From Bacteroidales bacterium UBA1216 (GTDB lineage: Bacteria; Bacteroidota; Bacteroidia; Bacteroidales; Paludibacteraceae): 16,713 nucleotides of DNA. The first letter of the stretch is position 1. Each line of letters opens with the position of its first letter. Of this stretch, positions 8,601-15,300 are shown piece after piece. The notes below the pieces were generated by a model, which had not been told where the DNA came from, ran no database searches, and was given only the letters and a program-made list of their open reading frames with translations. The stretch lies in assembly GCA_002309255.1 (NCBI GenBank), contig DBXI01000036.1, forward strand, positions 1 through 16,713, read 5' to 3'. The position numbers and the translations under genes are program-made.

Positions 8601-9103
8601 CCGGCCGTCAGCAGGATCACCACGGGCTCAAACCACGACTGCGCCATCACGAACAGCACTACCATGATCAGCACTGCGGCGAACACCAGCACGAACATCG
8701 GCGGGGTAGCGCCGTCCTGACTGGTCTCTACGATACAGTTGCCGCCAAAACGGCTGCTGATATGCTTGCCCAACGCTTTCTGGTCGATGGTCTTCGGGAC
8801 ATCCAGGTCGAACACCGTGTGCGCACTGTCCGCCGAGTAGCGGTACGTCACGCCGTTCACGTCCGGATAGGAGCTCAGCAGCGTACGTATACCCGGCACC
8901 TCTTGCTCATCCAGATCAGCGAACATCACGTGCACATCAGCACCGGACATCTGAGCCGCCGAACCGAACTCCCACGTCAGCACCTCCAAGCCACGCTTCA
9001 TCTGCGAGTTGTCGGGCAAGTACTTCGTCATGTCCGTGTTCACGTTCACATGCAGCGCCATAAAGCCGCAAACGGCAGCCAAAGCCACCGTAACTGCAAA
9101 CAA
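5678..9103 (-). CDS. MMPL/RND-family exporter with large Pro/Thr/Glu-rich periplasmic insert
   Basis: This is a predicted inner-membrane transporter of the RND superfamily (MMPL type, COG1033-like), normally proton driven and often exporting lipids or hydrophobic molecules. It shows the two-half layout. A first helix at the N-terminus is followed by a loop with NVNTDMTKYLPD, then five helices (about 135-290). Helix 7 (about 317-335) leads to a very long second loop (about 340-940), then five helices (about 943-1096). Asp202 (LSLDYCIVL) and Asp1012 (ATIDYGILF) match the intramembrane Asp of the family. The second loop contains a low-complexity linker (about 495-565) and an acidic/Pro-rich stretch (about 715-765). 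The only usable in-frame start that keeps most of helix 1 is TTG at 9103; the first ATG (9061) would remove it. It is the first gene of the operon, 1 nt before the dehydrogenase. The substrate is unknown; a glycolipid is a guess from context. Confidence 0.85.
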   Translation of the reverse strand: MFAVTVALAAVCGFMALHVNVNTDMTKYLPDNSQMKRGLEVLTWEFGSAAQMSGADVHVMFADLDEQEVPGIRTLLSSYPDVNGVTYRYSADSAHTVFDLDVPKTIDQKALGKHISSRFGGNCIVETSQDGATPPMFVLVFAAVLIMVVLFVMAQSWFEPVVILLTAGLAILLNMGTNALLPSVSITTHFIGAILQAVLSLDYCIVLLNRYRQEQDEHTDRQMAILAANRAIKRAAPSILSSALTTVVGLLMLCFMRLKIGADMGVVLAKGVVCSLICTFTVLPSLMLLFRRVINHTAKAAYIPPTDGMARFVARHKLPIAVAATLLFVSAWMLSRQTTIFFAAGNESQIEKFFPAPNPYVLLYETQDEDAIYSLVDGLQAQTGVDMVISYPTLMRQPLTPAEMTEHVKMLLTDFKDFMPEGTNVPQEALDALQPQLVEMLYYIHAHGGEQDTLSFPELARFLHTHVASNPLFGTYLDAEMKAQIARLQSMLDVSPIAPVAEPEPVKPVLPKPAEPLENIDTPDTPENLENPETPDTIETPDTPETPDTITPITPAPAADTLPAVPERINLVPFIARLNATQTSVATVEMHKLTDTAAIRLPMSVNEMSLFIGSTPTQTRLVYGYAPGVKKMSPLQYVHLLVDDLFKRPGLAGMISDEQRTQLTQRTRLMDLADDNAALLPDELNALLQEFGVDSLTTDDLWAISGQQLAASTPHEDEEEEATKVIEAVVETPAVAPVVAAPLPPWHKHDTTPAELKPIRRQPRVVHKAPSREDMQAELFTELVFGGEAYTADVMATKLARLMELSEVKSAPVTAEQMSLLYDYYGYAHSKGCDTLRVGFEALVTYLCDTLVNDPRLADILPDSIRAQAAGVRGQLTDGLGQLRHEGQHSLLVVLSSLPKESQATYDFVDTLTSLADARLDHEHYYIGESVMYAEMRGGFDHEMNVVTLLTVLAIFLIVALTFRSVIVPTILVMTVMSAVYVNVVAAGLVTGQMLYLAYLIVQAILMGATIDYGILFANYYREYRKTMLQVDAVCAAYRGSIRTILTSGLITVIGPGAMALVVDDMMISNIVGCIAAGAFMAVTLTLTVVPAVLVALDKWVVYGKQNRFSGLPDEDNELSEAAQAASAESTEQTEHIKQTE
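7454..7552 (-). repeat. In-frame 9-bp minisatellite, 11 copies, in the exporter linker
   Basis: Eleven 9-bp units encode tripeptides of the form [D/E][T/N][P/I/L] (residues 518-550, for example DTP, ETP, ENL, DTI). The tract is visibly more AT-rich than the neighbouring coding sequence. Loss or gain of a unit keeps the frame, so it would change linker length only. Confidence 0.88.
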
Positions 9104-9118
9104 TATGTAATGATACAG

Positions 9119-9124
9119 CCTCCT
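9119..9124 (-). promoter_or_regulatory. AGGAGG motif in the exporter leader, badly placed for the TTG start
   Basis: AGGAGG is followed by 15 bases before the TTG at 9103, longer than the usual 5-9. In the exporter frame it reads as Arg-Arg codons, so it may instead be coding sequence if translation starts upstream near 9130. Its role is unclear. Confidence 0.35.
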
Positions 9125-9173
9125 CGTAACCTATCGGAATACGCTAAATTATCTGTCAATTCAAAAACGGCTA

Positions 9174-9205
9174 CAAAGTTACAAAAAAAAATCCATATTT
9201 CCAAA
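9174..9205 (-). promoter_or_regulatory. Bacteroidota-type promoter of the exporter/polysaccharide operon
   Basis: On the minus strand a -33 element TTTG (9205-9202) is followed by exactly 20 bases and then TAACTTTG (9181-9174). This is a full match to the Bacteroidota -7 consensus TAnnTTTG. The expected transcription start is near 9167, which gives a leader of about 35 to 65 nt depending on the true start codon. Confidence 0.8.
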
Positions 9206-9247
9206 TTTTTTTGCAACTATTTTTTCGATAGGTGTATTTTGTAAGCC

Positions 9248-9282
9248 AGAGAGAGCCTCGCCGCGTTGGCGAGGCTCTCTCT
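9248..9282 (-). terminator. Perfect 15-bp hairpin after the giant secreted protein gene
   Basis: Two 15-base arms (9248-9262 and 9268-9282) pair perfectly around a 5-base loop, 37 bases after the stop codon at 9320. It sits between the giant gene and the next promoter, where a terminator is expected. No T-run follows on either strand, so it is either a terminator without a U-tract or a 3'-end stabilising hairpin. Confidence 0.6.
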
Positions 9283-9287
9283 GCGGT

Positions 9288-9305
9288 CGATGATCTGGGT
9301 CATCG
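9288..9305. repeat. Small inverted repeat between the giant gene stop and the 15-bp hairpin
   Basis: CGATGA (9288-9293) and TCATCG (9300-9305) form a 6-bp stem with a 6-base loop. It lies 14 bases after the stop codon and just before the larger hairpin, and may be part of the same 3'-end structure. Confidence 0.4.
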
Positions 9306-9319
9306 GTTGGTGTTTGGCA

Positions 9320-12300
9320 CTACTCTACTCTTACGCCTGTCTCGGTGTAGATCTTGCCGTCGCGCAGGATGTAGATGTGGCTGTCTCGGATGAACTTGCG
9401 CACGTCAGCGGCGTTGTCAGCGGCGTTGTTCTCCAGGCCTCCAATGAAGTTCTCTTGGTAGGTAGCGGTATATACAGCGTCCTCTGTTACAGGTGCTATC
9501 TCCGGCGTCCATCCGATGAACTCGTATGTGTACTCCGTTGTAGCCTCCTTGACAGGTGTCAGGCTGCACTCGGGCGTCAGTCCGTATGCCCACTGCTTGG
9601 CCTCGATGAACGAACCGTCCTCGTTGACGAAGGTGATCAAGTACTTATCCAGCTCGAACTGAGCGGTGAATGTTATATCACCGGTTACGTACCATTGGCG
9701 CTGCTTGGACGTGTACTCGTCGCTCCATGTAGCGAGGTGATGGTGCTCATCGGCTATGGCGGCAAAGTTGACGTACTCGCCATATACGAACTCGGCGCTG
9801 ATGCTATCCTGCGGGATAGTATCGTTGCCCAAGGTTACCTTACCTCCCTCGCCGGCCAGGATGGTTACGGTGTAACGCAGCTGCTTGAACAGCGCCACGA
9901 TCACGGTATCCTGCGATACAACGAGTGTGCGCGGATTGTCGGTTACGCCGTCGCTCCATCCCAGGAACTCGTATCCGTTCAAGGCCTCGGCACTGAGCAG
10001 CAGCTGGTCGCCCTCGTAGTACTGACCGCTCAGCGAGCACGAGCCGCCCTCCTCAGCCGATACACGTACCTCGTACTTGGGCAGATCAACTACCAGTCGC
10101 TCGAACAGCGGCGTGATGGTCATATCCTCGGTCACGATCACGATGCGCTGCATGGTCTGTACGCCATCGCTCCAGCCCAGGAAGCGGCAATTGCTGTTCG
10201 GTACAGCGGTCAACTTAATCTCTGCACCTTGACGAACGGTGTAGGTGTTCGTCTTGCTGTCATGATCGAAGTACGCACCTTCGATCTCTACCCAACCGGC
10301 GTTACTCGGCGTGATCGTCAGCTTCACTGCGGGTAGGAAGATAGCCGTATAGGCCGTATCGTCGTCACCGTAGATGTAGCGCCAAGCATAAGTCAGGCTG
10401 TCCGACCACATGTAGAAGACGTACCCCTCGTCAGCAATAGCTTCTACGTTGATGTAGTCGTACAGCTCCATGTCGCGGGTGTAGGTCTTGACCGTATCCT
10501 TCGTATCGGGCAGGTAGAGCCAGCCGCCATCGGTAGCGTTGACGGTTACCGGACGAGCTACCATGCGCTCGAACTGCGCGATGAGCGTCAGGTTGCTGTT
10601 CACGGTGATTGTACGGTTATAACTCTCCACACCGTCGCTCCAACCGATGAAGCGGTAGTGCTCGTCGGGGTGAGCATAAACGTTGATCGAGTAGCCGGCA
10701 GGATAGTTGCCGCTCATATCACCCGGCCAGATGTAGCCACCCTCGGTTGCATTCAGCGAGATGAAGAACGTCTCACTGGTGAATACCTGTGCTGCGTTCA
10801 CGAAGTTCAGCGGCAGTTGGGTCAGATTACCCTCGCTGTACTCTATCATCGGCAGCAGCTGCAGTATGTACAAGCCGTCCTCCTCTGCCTCGTACTCGAA
10901 GGTGTTCCCCACAGCCAGCTCCTCTACCATAAGCTGGTAGCTACCTGCAATCGAATCGGACTGCCTGTAAACCTGTGCCCATACATACGTGGTCTTGGCC
11001 TCCCATGCGAATGTTACGGTACGTCCGTCCACCGTATTGCTCAGGTTGGTGATCAGCTCCGGTGCGTTGGTTACACGGTACTCGCGTGTTGCTGTGCGCC
11101 ACTCGCCGATAGGCGACAGGTCGGTCGGATCGATCGGACGAACCTGCCAGTGGAAGTAGCCGTTCATCAGTGCGGTGAATACGTACGATGTATCGCTTAC
11201 CACGTCGTTCTTAACCAGGTAACCGTCGCAGAAGACGTTGATCTCATACAGCGCCTTCGTTGTGTTGCTCGACCAGAACATGTTGAATGTCAGCGTATCC
11301 TTGGTCAGCGTCTTCAGGTCGCTGATCTCAACAGGGCTCTTGATCAGCATGACGGGCTCCGGTGCTATGGTGCGCTGCTCCCAGTATAAGTCGGACGAGA
11401 GTACCGACCACCAGATTGTCATGCTGTCCATCGCCTCCGGTACGAGGTACGAATAGCTTGTGCCTTGTACATAAATGTTGAACATGCTGTTCTCGCATGC
11501 TGCGTCGGTGTACAGACTGATCACATAACGCTCAGACTGGTCAATGGAGTTCCAGCTGAAGTCCACGCGTCCCGGAACAGACTCGGCCTGCAGGCTCTGC
11601 GGCAATACGCGGAAGTCGTGTGCTACCGCATCACAATCGCCGGCATTCAGGTAGGTGGTGTATTCCAAGCAGGTGTCGGAGGTTATCTGATAAACACCTG
11701 AACCGTTGTATAGCCCGAAGTTCAGGGCGTAATCCGTGGTCTCGAAGGTGTAGGTGTACCAGTTGTTTCCCTCGGCAATAGCAGGAACCCTCAACCAAAT
11801 ACGCCTTTTGTAGTCGTACGTTCTGAACCATACGCCACCGATGGTATCCAGTCTGCTGTCCGGGTGAATGAGTACGCGTACGGTTATCTCGTGCATCTCG
11901 GCTGCAACCACATTGAACGTGTCGGATGCCGATGCCAGCCAGTTGCCGTCACGATCAAGCGTACTGATTTCATACGTACACTGACCGACCTGCGGAATAA
12001 TACCAGTTACGAACAGGGTGGAATCGACCATATCATCATTAACCCATGTGCCAGCAGATGTGTATACTGCTACTCTGTACGAGCCAACCTCCTCCAGTTC
12101 AATCGGATCCCAGGTGATGGTAAACGTGCCGTTGCCATTGTCCGTAGCCTGCAGGTTCTGCGGGATGAACGGCGATGGCGGCAGGATGAACTCCTCACCT
12201 TGGCTTGCCTCGCCTGCCCAGCCGTTCTTGTACGAACGTACCGTCCAGGTGAAGGCCAGCGAATCGGTGTTGGTCTGGCGGTAAACGTACTCACGCTCCG

Positions 12301-15300
12301 AGCCGTCAATCCAGCGGCTGTCCCAAACCATATCGTCTCGCATGATCTCCACGTAGAACTCAGCCGGAGCGTCCTGCGTCTCCCAGGTCAGGATAGCCTT
12401 GCCGGTACCGATCGTGGCGTTCAGGTTGAACGGTTTGTAGTTCTTGCGTTGTGCGTTGCAGTTCACTACGCGCAGCTCGCCCTGATACTCCAGGCAGATA
12501 TCCTGATTAACCAGAACCGCATTGTCGTACGATCCATCCACGCTCACGCGGATAGCGGGATCGGTGGTCGTCCAGGTGTATGTGTACCATCCGTTGCCCT
12601 CAGCCTGCGCCTCTACTACCTCATACTCTGAATCGGCGTTGTGGCGGTAGAGGTTGATAACCCCGGCCGTATCGGCTATCATCTCATTCGGCTGGATGAG
12701 AACACGTGTGGTGATCGTGCGCTCCTCCGCCTCAGCGGGTACCTCGAAGTTGAATGTGCCTACGCCCAGCAGGTCGCCGTTGGCGGTACGCGGTGCTACC
12801 TCTACATAGTACGTACCCGCATACGGCAGCAGAGCGGTCACTGCGGAGGTATCCGACTCAGTCCATATATCGTAGTAGTAGTTGTAGTTGTACGACAGGT
12901 AGTAGGTGAAGTGATCCACCTGGTCGCCGGCTATCGGCTCCCAACTGATGGTGTAGGTGCCGTTGCCGTTGGCGGTAGCACGTATGTTCTGAGGCTTGAA
13001 CGGCGTTGCGGGCATCTCGAATGCCTCACCTTCCGCTACCTGGTTCACCCGGTTGTAGTCAACGATAGGCTGTACGCGCCAGGTGAACGTGGTTGACTCA
13101 TCCATCGGTATGTAGAACACAACCGATGTGTCGTTGGCGTAACGCGTATAGTACTCCCCCTCGCCGTTTATCAGCACGCTCACGTAGTACTCGTCCGCCT
13201 TGTCCTGTGCCTGCCAGCTCAGCGTAACCTTAGGTGCATCCACCTCAGCCTTGAGGTTCACCGGTGTGTAGTCAAGCAGACGCGTATCACAATCCGCTAC
13301 GTGCAGATTCGATGTGTACTCCAGGCAGGAGCCTTCGGTCACTACCCGGCCGTCCCTGTAGTAGTCGGTCAGCCCAACGCGTGCTGCCGGGTCGGTGCTC
13401 AGCCAGCGGAACGTGTACCAGCCGTCGTCCTCACGGGCGGCGGTGAAGGTTTCGTAGTTGTAGTTAGGCAGGTAGTGATACAACGTGAGCTCCTCTGCAC
13501 CGAAATAGCTGTTGCCGGAGGGCTGCACGAGCAGACGTACCACGAACTCGCGCTCCTCTACCGGTGCTATCTCCATAACGGCTGTCGATTTGCCCAACGT
13601 GTTATAGTTCCGATCATAGCACCACAGGTTGGCGGTGTACGTACCGCTGCAATCGGGCATGAAGTTCAGCACAGCCTTGCCGCTGCTCGTGTATGTGTTG
13701 GCGTCACACAGCAGACTACCATCAGCGTTCAATATCTCCAGGTAAGCGTAGTTGATACGCTCGTGGCTGAACGGCGTCCAGGTAACGGTAGTGATGCCGT
13801 TGCCGTCATATTCAACCGCCATGTCACGCGCCAAGAACGGCGATGGCGGAGCTGTGAACGAACCATAAACATACATGTTAGACCAGGAACCGCCATATAC
13901 GTCCGTCACACCTATCTCCCAGAGGAAGGTCTGTTCCTCCGGGTTGGAGACAGGAAGCTCTACGCGATTGTTCCAATCGCTCATCCAGCTGGAGTACGTA
14001 CCCCATACATAGTTGCCGGCCGTATCACGTACAATGATCGCATAGTTGGTCTGATCCACCGTCTCAAAGCTCAGCACAGCCAAGCCCGACAGGGTATCAA
14101 CGGTGATATTGAACGGCATGCAATCGAGCGGATAATAGTCCTGACCGGTGGTGAAAAGTTGCTGCTCGCCTTCGCGGGTCTTGTTGATAGCCATATACGT
14201 CGTTTCGCTTATGCGGTATGCATAGTTCAGCGTCACGCCGGTCTCGTTGTTCATCACGCCCACGCGGATGTACTCCTTGGTCAAGCCCGGCAGGTCAGCC
14301 CTGTACCAGTTCTTGCTCTCGCTGATGAGCTCGGCGGTGTTCGTGTTGTCGAAGCCCTCGCTGTTCCACTGCAGCGTATAACCGCTCGCACTCGCAAAGT
14401 CAGCGATCTGAGGAATATATACATATATGCTTATGTCGCGGGGATCAAGCTGATTAGCATTGAAGTCGGCATAAGCAGAGCCGTACTCATGATCATCCGC
14501 ATCGCGCGAACTGATGGTATATACATACCATGCATTCGGCTCCAGATAGGTCGTGAACGTCCTGCCGTTCACCTGCTCGTCCACTACGAGCTGCCAGGTG
14601 TTCTGACTGGTGATGTAGATGTGGAAATGGTCTATGCCCTCATTGCCTTCCCATGCAAAGGTGTAGGTGTTATCACCGTTGTCCTGTACGGTCAGCTTGC
14701 TCGGGATATAATCATTACCCTCTACCGTAAAGCCGTTGCCGTCTGCACCGAAGTAGTACTCCTTGTTATTCATATATACGGATACCGCCCACGATGCATA
14801 CTCCCTCTCTGCGCCATCGCTGGTGTGCGCCACACAGGTGTAGTGCTGGCCGTCGTGAGTGATATCGCCACCTATACCCTTACCGTTGCCGTCGGGGTAA
14901 AGAGCTACCAACCCGAATCCGTCCACTATGATCGGCATATCCCATTCGAACCGTACGGAATCACCGCCTAACGGGGTGGCTACCAGGTTCAGCGGACGGT
15001 AGTTGTGATCGGGTGCCGAGCAGTCGGATAAGCGGGACAGCCCATGATAGGTCTCTACCGAGAACCCCACCTCGCAGCAGTAGGTCTCATCTGTCAAGTT
15101 TGTCGACTCCCATGTGCGATGCATCCCTTCCACATCAGTCGTGGGGGCATTGAGCAGGAAGAAGTTGTACTGCATAGCCCCCGGCTCAAACGTAGCCGTG
15201 AAGTGACGATCCTCCAGCGCCGTCATAGCCTGGTACTGGCGGTTATCATAATCGTCACCCCACCAGCATATCCACATGCCGTTGCTCACATCCATGCCGC

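Noticed and set aside
13301..14971. Plus-strand open frame of 556 codons
   Set aside because: It lies entirely antisense to the giant secreted protein gene. Its translation is low-complexity in Val, Arg, Ile and Leu with no domain pattern, and it has no promoter. It is a shadow of codon bias, as are the other long plus-strand frames (for example 9266-10336, 11864-12631, 7706-8485 and 2099-2839).
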